Source of the DNA: SIRX01 sp965214475
GTDB taxonomy: Bacteria; Actinomycetota; Rubrobacteria; Rubrobacterales; Rubrobacteraceae
DNA: 64,000 nt
NCBI GenBank assembly: GCA_965214475.1
Contig: OZ243953.1
Coordinates: 496,001-560,000 of the forward strand
Direction: 5' to 3'
In this document: positions 16,035-24,436 of the stretch, piece by piece
Layout of the letters: each line of letters opens with the position of its first letter
Position numbering within the stretch: the stretch's first letter is position 1
Notes under the pieces: model-generated
The model's input: the letters and a program-made list of their open reading frames with translations, nothing else
The model's database searches: none
Told to the model about the DNA's origin: nothing
Made by a program: the position numbers and the translations under genes

Positions 16035-19000
16035 ATGCCGCGTCGGAATGACATCTCGACCATCCTGATCCTGGGCTCCGGCCCCATAGTGATCGGGCAG
16101 GCCGCAGAGTTCGACTACTCAGGAACCCAAGCATGCCGCGCGCTGCGCGACGAAGGCTACCGGATCGTCCTCGCCAACTCCAACCCCGCCACCATAATGA
16201 CCGACCCGGAGTTCGCGGACGCCACGTACGTCGAACCCCTCACCGTCGAGGCGGTGGCGGAGATCATCCGCCGCGAACGCCCCGAAGCTCTTCTCCCAAC
16301 CCTCGGCGGCCAAACCGCACTCAACCTCGCCATCGAACTAGACGAGGCTGGGATACTGGACGAATACGACGTTGAGTTGCTCGGCGCCTCCGTAGACTCC
16401 ATCCAGATGGCCGAGGATCGCCAACTCTTCCATGACGCGATGGACCGTATCGGGCTGAAAGTCCCCGATAGCCGTACGGTAAAGAACCTCGAACAAGCCC
16501 ACGAACTCGCCGCCAGGATAGGCTTTCCGCTCATCATTCGGCCGAGCTTCACCCTGGGTGGCAAGGGAGGCGCCGTCGCCTACGACTACGACGAACTCGA
16601 ACGCGCCGTCCTCGACGGACTGGATGCGAGCCCCGTAAACAGCACCCTCGTAGAGAAAAGCGTCTCCGGCTGGAAAGAGTTCGAGCTGGAAGTCATGCGC
16701 GACCTCGCCGATAACGTCGTCATAATCTGTTCCATCGAAAACGTAGACCCGATGGGCGTCCATACCGGAGATTCCATCACCGTCGCCCCAGCCCAAACCC
16801 TCTCCGACCGCCAATACCAGACCCTACGCTCCGCATCTATACGCATAATACGTGAGATTGGGGTTCAGACCGGGGGTTCTAACATCCAGTTCGCGGTTGA
16901 CCCTGAGAGCGACGACTTCTACGTGATCGAGATGAACCCGCGGGTAAGCCGGAGTAGTGCGTTGGCGAGTAAGGCTACCGGGTTCCCGATCGCCAAGATC
17001 GCGGCGAAGCTCGCGGTGGGGTACGCGCTGGATGAGATCCCGAACGACATAACTCGGGCGACGCCGGCCTCTTTCGAGCCAGCTCTCGATTATGTGGTGA
17101 CAAAGATCCCACGCTTCACCTTCGAGAAATTCCCCGGCGCCGCGCCGCGGCTAACGACCCGCATGCACTCCATCGGCGAGGTCATGGCGATAGGCCGGAC
17201 GTTTACGGAGAGTCTGCTCAAGGCGATGGCCTCACTAGAATTGGATCCTCAAGACGTAGTCCCGAGCCTGGATGAGCCGAGCCCATACCGAATCTTCGCC
17301 GTCTTTGAAGCTCTGCGTGCCGGGATGGACGTGCCGGAAATTTTCGAGAAGACCATGATAGACCCGTTCTTTATAGCGTCGGTGGCGAAGATAGTTGCCG
17401 AGGAGGGCTCGCTAACCGAGACCATGAACCGGGAAGCGATGCTCGAAGCAAAGAAGATCGGGCTCTCCGACGAAACCCTCGCCGCCCATTCCGGGACCTC
17501 CACGGAGGTTGTCCGGGGCGTTCGGCGGGCACTTGGAATCTCGCCTACCTACAAGTCGGTTGACACTTGCGCCGGAGAGTTCCCGGCCCAGACTCCGTAT
17601 TACTACTCAACTTACGAGACCGAGGATGAGGTGAGCCGGGGCGACAACGAATCCGTGGTGGTCTTGGGCAGCGGGCCTAACCGGATCGGGCAGGGCATAG
17701 AGTTCGACTACGCCTGCGTTCATGCCAGCTACGCCATCAAAGAAGCCGGGCTGGATGCCATCATGGTCAACTCAAACCCAGAAACCGTCTCTACCGACTA
17801 CGATACCTCGACCAGGCTCTACTTCGAGCCGCTCTCCGCCGAGTACGTGCTGGAAGTTATCCGGCGCGAGCAACCCCGCGGAGTAGTCCTCCAGTTCGGC
17901 GGTCAGAGCCCACTGAAACTAGCGCATGAGCTGCAAGAGGCTGGAGTCAACATCCTGGGAACCTCGCCGGAGGCAATCGACCTGGCTGAGGATCGCTCCC
18001 GCTTCGGACGGCTACTTACCGAGATCGGGATTCCGCATCCTCGTTTCGGGGCCTCGACTACGGCGGATGGTGTCCGGGAGATCGCGCACGAGTTGGGTTA
18101 TCCGGTGGTGGTACGTCCCTCATATGTCCTGGGCGGCCGTAGGATGGAGATCGTCTACAACGATGATGACCTGGACCTTTACCTCCGGTCCAGCGTGAAC
18201 ACCAGCCCCGACCATCCGACCCTCGTGGACAAGTTCATGGAGGATTACGTTGAGATAGACGTGGATGCCGTTTGCGATGGTGAGGACGTGTACATAGGCG
18301 GGGTAATGGAGCACATCGAGGAGGCCGGGGTCCATTCTGGAGATTCCTCGTGTGTAACGCCCCCGATCACGATCCACCGGGCGCTCGTCGAGAGGATCGA
18401 GGACTACACCCGTCGTTTGGCACTCGCCGTAGGCGTCGTGGGCCTGATGAACATTCAGTTCGTGGTGCGGGGTGACGACGTACTCATTATCGAATGCAAC
18501 CCGCGAGCCTCCCGCACCGTGCCCTACGTGTCCAAAGCGACCGGTGTGCCGCTGGCGAAGGTGGCGACGCGGGTGCTGCTCGGTGAGAAGCTACGGGATA
18601 TGGACCTCGGTTCGTCCTCCAACGGACACTTCAGCGTAAAGGCCCCTGTGTTCCCGTTCGACCGATTCGCGGACGTGGACCCGCTTCTCGGCCCGGAGAT
18701 GCGCTCTACGGGTGAAGCGATGGGTATAGATCGCACGTTCGGCGGAGCGTTCGTCAAGGCGCTCACCGCGGCGGGGCAGACCTTGCCGGAGTCGGGGAAG
18801 GTTTATATCTCAGTAGCGAATCGGGACAAACGGGCTGTAGTTCTCATCGCTAGGGCTTTCGCGGATATGGGGTTCGAGATCTCCGCGAGCGAGGGTACGG
18901 CGGAGGTGCTCAAGAACAACGGGGTGTCGGTGTCGGTGGTGCCCAAGATCGGGGAGGTCGGAGAGGATGTGCTCGCCTTGATCGAAGAGGGTGGTGTGGA

Positions 19001-19199
19001 TCTTATCGTGAATACTCCCTGGGGCCGGGGAGCCCGTACGGATGGCTACCTGATCCGTCGAAAAGCCCTCACCCACGGCGTTCCCTGCATAACGACCCTA
19101 GCAGGGGCCGCCGCCGCCCTTCAGGGCATAGAGTCAAAGATTCGGGGCGGAGTAGAACGTGTCAACCCGCTACAAGGCCTCTACGCGGCGAAAGCGTGA
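16035..19199 (+). CDS. carB: Carbamoyl phosphate synthase large chain CarB
   Basis: ATP-dependent synthesis of carbamoyl phosphate from bicarbonate and ammonia for both pyrimidines and arginine. The 1054-residue protein has two homologous ATP-grasp halves: ILGSGPIVIGQAAEFDYSG at the start and VLGSGPNRIGQGIEFDYAC at about residue 540, with HTGDSITVAPAQTL and HSGDSSCVTPPITI as paired motifs, and a C-terminal MGS-type allosteric domain (residues about 930-1040) that would bind UMP or ornithine. ATG 16035 directly abuts carA. Full length, no interruption. Confidence 0.98.
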   Translation: MPRRNDISTILILGSGPIVIGQAAEFDYSGTQACRALRDEGYRIVLANSNPATIMTDPEFADATYVEPLTVEAVAEIIRRERPEALLPTLGGQTALNLAIELDEAGILDEYDVELLGASVDSIQMAEDRQLFHDAMDRIGLKVPDSRTVKNLEQAHELAARIGFPLIIRPSFTLGGKGGAVAYDYDELERAVLDGLDASPVNSTLVEKSVSGWKEFELEVMRDLADNVVIICSIENVDPMGVHTGDSITVAPAQTLSDRQYQTLRSASIRIIREIGVQTGGSNIQFAVDPESDDFYVIEMNPRVSRSSALASKATGFPIAKIAAKLAVGYALDEIPNDITRATPASFEPALDYVVTKIPRFTFEKFPGAAPRLTTRMHSIGEVMAIGRTFTESLLKAMASLELDPQDVVPSLDEPSPYRIFAVFEALRAGMDVPEIFEKTMIDPFFIASVAKIVAEEGSLTETMNREAMLEAKKIGLSDETLAAHSGTSTEVVRGVRRALGISPTYKSVDTCAGEFPAQTPYYYSTYETEDEVSRGDNESVVVLGSGPNRIGQGIEFDYACVHASYAIKEAGLDAIMVNSNPETVSTDYDTSTRLYFEPLSAEYVLEVIRREQPRGVVLQFGGQSPLKLAHELQEAGVNILGTSPEAIDLAEDRSRFGRLLTEIGIPHPRFGASTTADGVREIAHELGYPVVVRPSYVLGGRRMEIVYNDDDLDLYLRSSVNTSPDHPTLVDKFMEDYVEIDVDAVCDGEDVYIGGVMEHIEEAGVHSGDSSCVTPPITIHRALVERIEDYTRRLALAVGVVGLMNIQFVVRGDDVLIIECNPRASRTVPYVSKATGVPLAKVATRVLLGEKLRDMDLGSSSNGHFSVKAPVFPFDRFADVDPLLGPEMRSTGEAMGIDRTFGGAFVKALTAAGQTLPESGKVYISVANRDKRAVVLIARAFADMGFEISASEGTAEVLKNNGVSVSVVPKIGEVGEDVLALIEEGGVDLIVNTPWGRGARTDGYLIRRKALTHGVPCITTLAGAAAALQGIESKIRGGVERVNPLQGLYAAKA

Positions 19200-19209
19200 C
19201 CAAGAGAGC

Positions 19210-19932
19210 GTGAAGTTCTACAGCGTAACGGTCGAGGAACGGGAGCAGATAGGCGGCTACACTCTGCTCCATTACCGCTGGGACTCTCCGGTTGAGCCGG
19301 GTCAGTTCGTTATGGCGCGGGCCGCAAATTTCCCTCTTGCCCTGGATCCATTTTTAGCCCGTCCACTCTCTTTCTACGACTACGACGGCGAGGTCGCGAG
19401 CCTTCTCTTCGAAGTCCGTGGAAGAGGCACGGCACTTTTGGATAAAGCCGGGCCGTTCGAAGTAACCGCGCCACTTGGCAAGGGCTTCCGCGTCAACAAC
19501 GACGTACGTGCCGCCTTGCTGGGCGGTGGGATCGGTGTCGCCCCGATGAAAATTCTCTCTCGGCGGTTAGAGAAACTAGATATTGAACATCACGTCTTTC
19601 TAGGGTTCGCGGACGCCGCAACGGCCCCAATCGCCCAGGACTTCCCCGGTGCCCACGTTGTGACGATGGATGGCTCCGCAGGCACTCGGGGGACTGTCCT
19701 CGACGTCGCATCACCTCTGGAAAGCTATGGCACCGTATACGCGTGTGGTCCTAACCCGATGCTGGCGGCCATAAAAAGCGCGGCGAAAGGCGCTTGCCAA
19801 CTCTCGGTTGAAGAGAGGATGGGATGTGGCAACGGCTCGTGTAACGGGTGCGTCGTGCCGGTAAAGGGCCGGGGCTACGTTCGGTCCTGTATAGAGGGGC
19901 CGGTCTTCGAGGCAGAGGCTCTGGCGTGGTGA
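19210..19932 (+). CDS. pyrK: Dihydroorotate dehydrogenase electron-transfer subunit PyrK
   Basis: FAD and 2Fe-2S subunit that lets class 1B dihydroorotate dehydrogenase use NAD+. The 240-residue protein has an FNR-like FAD/NAD domain (ARPLSFYDYDGE, LLGGGIGVAPM, YACGPNPML) and a C-terminal cluster with four cysteines in MGCGNGSCNGCVVPV and GYVRSC. GTG 19210 lies 11 bases after the carB stop; GTG 19159, inside carB, is an alternative that adds 17 basic residues. The stop overlaps the pyrD start. Confidence 0.92.
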   Translation: MKFYSVTVEEREQIGGYTLLHYRWDSPVEPGQFVMARAANFPLALDPFLARPLSFYDYDGEVASLLFEVRGRGTALLDKAGPFEVTAPLGKGFRVNNDVRAALLGGGIGVAPMKILSRRLEKLDIEHHVFLGFADAATAPIAQDFPGAHVVTMDGSAGTRGTVLDVASPLESYGTVYACGPNPMLAAIKSAAKGACQLSVEERMGCGNGSCNGCVVPVKGRGYVRSCIEGPVFEAEALAW

Positions 19933-20819
19933 TACGGGCCGAAGAAGAGTTGGCGGTCGAGCTTTGCGGTATTCCTATGAAGACGCCTCTCATGCCGGCT
20001 TCGGGCACGCTCTCGAAGGAGGCGTTGGAGGAAGTTCGCGGCTTATACGGAATCATGCTGCCCAAGACCGTTACTCCGGTTAGGCGCGAAGGGAATCCAC
20101 CGCCCCGGATCGCCGAGACTCCTTCGGGCATGATCAACTCGATAGGCCTTCAAAACCCGGGTGCGGATGAATTCCTGGAAGGCCTGGACGTCTTTTGTGG
20201 TGATGCGCCCTTGATGGTATCCGTGGCCGGCAATACGGTAGACGAGTTCGTGGCTTTGTGTGAGCGGGTCGCTGCGGATGACCGTATCCTGGCGGCGGAG
20301 TTGAACCTATCATGCCCGAACGTCGAGCATGGTGGCCTGACCTTCTGCGCCGGGCCGGACAGCGTGGCGGAGGTCGTCGGCTCTTGTCGCAGCGCGGTCT
20401 CCGACAAGCCAATGTTCGTGAAGCTCACCAACGAGGGTGTACTCAGCAACGCCGTGGCCGCTGAAGAGTCCGGCGCCGATGGGCTCACGCTAATCAATAC
20501 GCTCCCTGCACTTTCCATAGACGCTTGGGATAGGAAGATTTTGCGTGGGGGGCTTTCTGGTCCCGCTATAAAACCCGTAGCACTCAGGGCAGTCTACGAG
20601 GTCAGCGCCGCGGTCGACATACCGATAATCGGCTGCGGGGGAGTTACGACCGGCACGGACGTTGCGGAGTTCATGCTCGCCGGTGCGACTGCTGTGCAAG
20701 TCGGTACGTCGAGTTTCGTGCGAGAGCCGGCTGAGATACTCGAAGAATTCCGCGCTTACCTCTCGGAGACGGGGCAAAAGGCGGAGCAGTTGACCGGGGC
20801 TTTAGCGGCGCGTCAGTGA
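19926..20819 (+). CDS. pyrD: Dihydroorotate dehydrogenase, class 1B catalytic subunit PyrD
   Basis: FMN enzyme that oxidises dihydroorotate to orotate with PyrK. The 297-residue protein starts AVELCGIPMKTPLMPASGTL after a short leader and has NLSCPNVEHGG with the class 1B catalytic Cys, FVKLTNEGV and the phosphate-binding IIGCGGVTTGTD. GTG 19926 or 19929 is the start, overlapping pyrK; a longer frame from 19848 is read-through of pyrK. This is the last pyr gene here: pyrF and pyrE are not in the window. Confidence 0.94.
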   Translation: MVIRAEEELAVELCGIPMKTPLMPASGTLSKEALEEVRGLYGIMLPKTVTPVRREGNPPPRIAETPSGMINSIGLQNPGADEFLEGLDVFCGDAPLMVSVAGNTVDEFVALCERVAADDRILAAELNLSCPNVEHGGLTFCAGPDSVAEVVGSCRSAVSDKPMFVKLTNEGVLSNAVAAEESGADGLTLINTLPALSIDAWDRKILRGGLSGPAIKPVALRAVYEVSAAVDIPIIGCGGVTTGTDVAEFMLAGATAVQVGTSSFVREPAEILEEFRAYLSETGQKAEQLTGALAARQ

Positions 20820-20846
20820 GTCCAGACGCATGACGAACCCCAATGA

Positions 20847-20852
20847 TATACT
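20847..20852 (+). promoter_or_regulatory. TATACT -10 box before mihF, likely leaderless transcript
   Basis: TATACT ends nine bases before ATG 20862. Transcription would begin about two bases before, or at, the start codon. No Shine-Dalgarno sequence lies in that gap. The -35 region is weak. The same layout recurs before rsiG and cmk and before a small frame ahead of aroC. Confidence 0.55.
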
Positions 20853-20861
20853 TTGTAACCC

Positions 20862-21185
20862 ATGTTAAGGCGAGCACCGCAAAGAACAGTACAGGAGCGT
20901 CGCAGCGCGCTGGAAGAGGCTAATCGGGTGCGTTTTGCCCGTGCCCGGACGAAGCGCGAGCTGAAGAGCGGCGAGTTGGATGTCTACGACTTGCTCATGG
21001 AGCCGTCTGAGGAATTGAAAGGCGCCAAGGTCGAAGAAATGTTGCTCTCTATGCGCGGCATGGGTCGAATAAAGGTCATGCGGTTGTTGCGGGAGGCGGG
21101 CATTAGCAATGCCAAAACGCTCGTAGGGCTTACTCATGGTCAGCGGGATCGCCTGATACGGGTATTGGGTTGCGAGGAAGGCTGA
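20862..21185 (+). CDS. mihF: Actinobacterial integration host factor mIHF
   Basis: Nucleoid-associated DNA-binding protein specific to Actinobacteria; essential in mycobacteria. The 107 residues match the family: a basic, helical N-terminus (RRSALEEANRVRFARARTKR), a linker with SGELDVYDLLMEP, and the helix-two turn-helix core LLSMRGMGRIKVMRLLREAG with the following LVGLTHGQRDRLIRVLG. It precedes gmk and rpoZ exactly as in mycobacteria. ATG 20862 has no ribosome-binding site but a TATACT box nine bases upstream. The gene overlaps gmk by 16 bases. Confidence 0.93.
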   Translation: MLRRAPQRTVQERRSALEEANRVRFARARTKRELKSGELDVYDLLMEPSEELKGAKVEEMLLSMRGMGRIKVMRLLREAGISNAKTLVGLTHGQRDRLIRVLGCEEG

Positions 21186-21745
21186 TCGTCGTCTCCGGGC
21201 CTTCCGGAGCCGGGAAGTCGACGCTTATCCGGATAGCTTTGGACGAGGTGCCGGAATTGGCGTATTCGGTCTCGGCGACCACGCGCGAGCCGCGTAAAGG
21301 TGAGGTGGAAGGTAAAGACTACATCTTTCTTTCCCGGGAGAAATTCGAGCGTTGGATCGATGAGGGCGAATTTCTGGAATGGGCGGAGTATTCTGGAAAC
21401 CTGTATGGTACTCCTGCATATCGGGTCGACGCGTTGCTGGAGGACGGGCGGTTTGTAATTCTGGAGATCGAGCTCCAGGGAGCCAGGATAGTCCGGGAAC
21501 AGCGCCCCGATGCGACGATGGTATTTGTGCGGGCCCCGTCATTGGAAGAGAATCGGCGGCGACTCGAAGGTCGGGCAACGGAGAGTTCCGGAGCCCTAGA
21601 GAGTCGCATGACCACCGCGGTCAAGGAGGTTGCGGCCCGCGACGAGTTCGACTACGAAGTGGTAAACGGCGACCGAGATCAAGCCCGCCGGGAGATATTG
21701 GAAACTATGAGAAAGATAATAGAAGGAGCTAACGTTGCTGAGTGA
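21170..21745 (+). CDS. gmk: Guanylate kinase Gmk
   Basis: Phosphorylates GMP to GDP. The 191-residue protein has the P-loop VVSGPSGAGKSTLI, the GMP-binding SVSATTREPRKGEVEGKDYIF and FLEWAEYSGNLYGTP motifs and the lid RRLEGRATESS. TTG 21170 overlaps the mihF end; this start keeps the usual short N-terminus before the P-loop. The 3' end overlaps rpoZ by 11 bases, so mihF, gmk, rpoZ and coaBC form one tightly packed unit. Confidence 0.96.
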   Translation: MRGRLIVVSGPSGAGKSTLIRIALDEVPELAYSVSATTREPRKGEVEGKDYIFLSREKFERWIDEGEFLEWAEYSGNLYGTPAYRVDALLEDGRFVILEIELQGARIVREQRPDATMVFVRAPSLEENRRRLEGRATESSGALESRMTTAVKEVAARDEFDYEVVNGDRDQARREILETMRKIIEGANVAE

Positions 21746-22073
21746 GCTAAAAATAGACGAGTTGTTGGGCAAGGTCGAGTCCCGTTACGGGCTGGTAATG
21801 GCGAGCGCCAAGCGGGCCCGACAGATCAACGAGTACACGGCTACCCTGGGCCTGAACGATTCTCTCGGAATACCGGGTCCCCAGGTTCACACCCGCTCCC
21901 AGCATCCTTTGAGCATCGCTATCGAGGAGCTGCGTACCGACAAACTGGAAGTTGGCTTCAGAAGTGAGCCCGTCGACGAGCCTGTCGAAGAAGACGTTCC
22001 GTCGGACGAAGCTGCTGCGCTAGCGCAGGCGGAGGCCGGAGAAGGTGGCGAAGAAGGTCAGGGCGCCGCTTAA
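21735..22073 (+). CDS. rpoZ: RNA polymerase omega subunit RpoZ
   Basis: Small subunit that helps assemble RNA polymerase by binding the beta-prime chain. The 112-residue protein has LKIDELLGKVESRYGLVMASAKRARQINEY (read in two parts, residues about 5-34), the family core, and the later PLSIAIEELRTDKL. The C-terminal 40 residues are acidic and Ala/Glu-rich, a common actinobacterial extension. TTG 21735 has AAGGAG at the right distance. It overlaps coaBC by 29 bases. Confidence 0.94.
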   Translation: MLSELKIDELLGKVESRYGLVMASAKRARQINEYTATLGLNDSLGIPGPQVHTRSQHPLSIAIEELRTDKLEVGFRSEPVDEPVEEDVPSDEAAALAQAEAGEGGEEGQGAA

Positions 22074-23184
22074 GGCTGAACCCTTGATCCTCTGCTCCGT
22101 AGGACCGGGCCTAGGAGTCCTTGAAATCCCAGAGGTCTGCCGGCAGTTGTCGCTGGCCGGGCACCGGGTAGAAGTCATACTAGAACCCGGAACCCGAAAC
22201 TTTATCGGACCTGCGGCTTTTGCCGGATTTGCCAATGTCGTAGATGCCCCGGGCGAAGACGTAGATACGCTACTATTTGCCCCGGCTACGGCGGGAACTC
22301 TTGCCAGGCTCGCCCACGGACTGGAAGCTCTGCCCGCGCCGGCCACCCGAACAGACGGTACAAGACCTATTGTTGTCGCCCTGGAGTTGGATGAGGCAAC
22401 CGCCGAACATCCGGCAGTGCAGGAGAATATTCGGTTGTCGAGGGGCGACGGTTGCCTGGTAGCTGTTGGGCATAAAGGTGAGATGATCGGCGCGACGGAG
22501 ATAGCTACAGAGGTGTTACGGAGCATTGGCGGTCCTTTGAGCGGCACAAGAATACTCGTAAGCACCGGCGGAACCCACGAACCTATAGACAGCGTGCGTT
22601 TCGTCGGTAACCGGTCTTCCGGGAAGATGGGCGTTGCTATAGCGCGTGAAGCCGCGAGGATGGGGGCGGAGGTCACCGTAGTCGCGGCGAACGTGGAACC
22701 TGTCGAGCCGGGAGTAAGCTGGGTGCCGGTCGAGACGGTAGACGAACTCCGGCGTGAGATCTTGAACCTCACCGATGAGAATGATGCGCTCGTTATGGCC
22801 GCCGCCGTCTCGGATTTCAAGCCGGCCACGGCGCTAGATGAGAAAATACGGCGGTCGGAGAATTTGAGTCTGGATTTCGTGGCGACAGAAGATATTTTGA
22901 AGAGTGTTAGGGAAGAGAACCCGAACCTCTTTGTGGTAGGATTCGCCGCGACGCACGGCGACCCGGTGCCGGATGCCCGCGAAAAGCTCGGTTCTAAAGG
23001 TGTAAACCTCGTCGTCGGGAACGACATATCGCAAAAAGGGATTGGCTTCGGAGCCGACGAGAACGAAGTATACGTGGTTGGCCCGGAAGATGAGCGTTTC
23101 GTTCCTCAGGCCGCAAAGAAAGCTGTGGCCCGCGTTATCTTGGATGAGCTTGCGAGCCAGATGAAAAAGGAGCGGCAAGAATAA
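22045..23184 (+). CDS. coaBC: CoaBC with intact CoaB ligase half and degenerate CoaC half
   Basis: CoaBC makes phosphopantetheine from phosphopantothenate in two steps. The 379-residue protein keeps the CoaB half (residues about 166-375): ILVSTGGTHEPIDSVRFVGN, RSSGKMGVAIA, MAAAVSDFKP and EKIRR. The CoaC flavoprotein half (residues about 12-160) keeps the APATAGTLARLAHG loop but has lost the GGIAAYK start (here CSVGPGLGVLEI), the active His, the PxMN motif (here VALELDEAT) and the ACGxxGxGRM substrate flap with catalytic Cys (here LVAVGHKGEM). It is therefore probably only a ligase. GTG 22045 overlaps rpoZ. Confidence 0.88.
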   Translation: MAKKVRAPLKAEPLILCSVGPGLGVLEIPEVCRQLSLAGHRVEVILEPGTRNFIGPAAFAGFANVVDAPGEDVDTLLFAPATAGTLARLAHGLEALPAPATRTDGTRPIVVALELDEATAEHPAVQENIRLSRGDGCLVAVGHKGEMIGATEIATEVLRSIGGPLSGTRILVSTGGTHEPIDSVRFVGNRSSGKMGVAIAREAARMGAEVTVVAANVEPVEPGVSWVPVETVDELRREILNLTDENDALVMAAAVSDFKPATALDEKIRRSENLSLDFVATEDILKSVREENPNLFVVGFAATHGDPVPDAREKLGSKGVNLVVGNDISQKGIGFGADENEVYVVGPEDERFVPQAAKKAVARVILDELASQMKKERQE

Positions 23185-23185
23185 A

Positions 23186-24436
23186 ATGGCGGAACAAACT
23201 TCGAAAACTGCTTGGGACGCGGCAAACGACCAGGAGTTAAAGGCTTCTCACCTGTTCACCTCAGAGTCGGTAACAGAGGGGCACCCAGATAAGATAGCCG
23301 ACCAGATCTCCGACGCCATTCTGGACGCTGCCCTTGCGGATGATCCGATGAGCCGTGTGGCCTGCGAGACACTCGTCACCACCGGTATGGTCATAGTGGC
23401 CGGTGAGATGACCACCTCGACCTACGTGGACATCCCTACCCTCGTCCGCAAAAAAGTCTCGGAGATCGGCTACACCCGCGCCAAGTTCGGCTTCGACGCT
23501 GAGACCTGCGGCGTCATCACCTCCATAGACCCCCAATCTCAGGACATCGCCCAGGGCGTAGACCGTGCCAGCGACGCGGTATCGGGCAGCGCGGAGTTGA
23601 GCGAGGATGAGATAGACGAAGTCGGGGCCGGAGACCAGGGCATGATGTTCGGCTATGCCTGCAACGAGACCGAAGAGCTAATGCCCTTGCCGATAACGCT
23701 CGCCCACGCCCTCACACGTAGGCTCTCCGAGGTACGGAAGCAGGGGATTCTCGACTACCTGAGACCCGATGGCAAGAGCCAGGTGACAGTGCGTTATGAA
23801 GGAGATAGACCTGTTGCGGTAGAGAAGGTTCTCATTTCTACCCAGCACCAAGACGGGGTGGAGAGCCGGATAAAAGATGACCTTTTAGACACTGTTATCG
23901 AGCCGATTATGCCCGAAGCTTTCTTCGACCGTGGCTCAACTGGCGTACTGGTCAACCCGACCGGGCGTTTTGTAGTAGGGGGGCCGCAGGGCGATACGGG
24001 GCTCACCGGGCGCAAGATCATTGTGGACACTTACGGGGGAGCCGTGCCTCATGGCGGCGGCGCCTTCTCCGGCAAAGATCCGACGAAGGTGGATCGCTCG
24101 GCTTCATACGCCGCCCGGTGGGTGGCGAAGAACGTAGTTGCCGCAGGCCTTGCCGAGCGGTGCATGATCCAGATAGCCTACGCTATCGGGGTGGCGAAAC
24201 CTGTAAGCATAATGGTAGAGACCTTCGGCACGGCGCACGTAGACTCGGTGACACTCGGGGCCCTTATAGAAGAACACTTCGACCTGAGACCCGGAGCCAT
24301 TATCCGAGACCTCGACCTTCGGCGACCCATTTATGGGGCGACGGCGGCCTACGGACACTTTGGACGCAGCGAGCCTGGCTTTAGCTGGGAGGATACCTCG
24401 AAGGCCGAAGACCTGCGCCGCGCTGCCGGATTGTAG
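23186..24436 (+). CDS. metK: S-adenosylmethionine synthetase MetK
   Basis: Makes SAM from methionine and ATP. The 416-residue protein has FTSESVTEGHPDKIADQISD, GAGDQGMMFGYACNET, GGPQGDTGLTGRKIIVDTYG and GGGAFSGKDPTKVDRSA, all hallmark segments. The first 20 residues before HLFTSES form a short extension. ATG 23186 follows the coaBC stop by one base and there is no leader for a SAM riboswitch. priA follows at once after the stop. Confidence 0.97.
   Translation: MAEQTSKTAWDAANDQELKASHLFTSESVTEGHPDKIADQISDAILDAALADDPMSRVACETLVTTGMVIVAGEMTTSTYVDIPTLVRKKVSEIGYTRAKFGFDAETCGVITSIDPQSQDIAQGVDRASDAVSGSAELSEDEIDEVGAGDQGMMFGYACNETEELMPLPITLAHALTRRLSEVRKQGILDYLRPDGKSQVTVRYEGDRPVAVEKVLISTQHQDGVESRIKDDLLDTVIEPIMPEAFFDRGSTGVLVNPTGRFVVGGPQGDTGLTGRKIIVDTYGGAVPHGGGAFSGKDPTKVDRSASYAARWVAKNVVAAGLAERCMIQIAYAIGVAKPVSIMVETFGTAHVDSVTLGALIEEHFDLRPGAIIRDLDLRRPIYGATAAYGHFGRSEPGFSWEDTSKAEDLRRAAGL

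Noticed and set aside
22020..23027. 335-codon minus-strand frame opposite coaBC
   Set aside because: Ser/Thr/Ala-rich shadow of a conserved gene; no domain and no start signal.
23184..23186. SAM riboswitch before metK
   Set aside because: There is only one base between coaBC and metK, so no leader exists to hold one.
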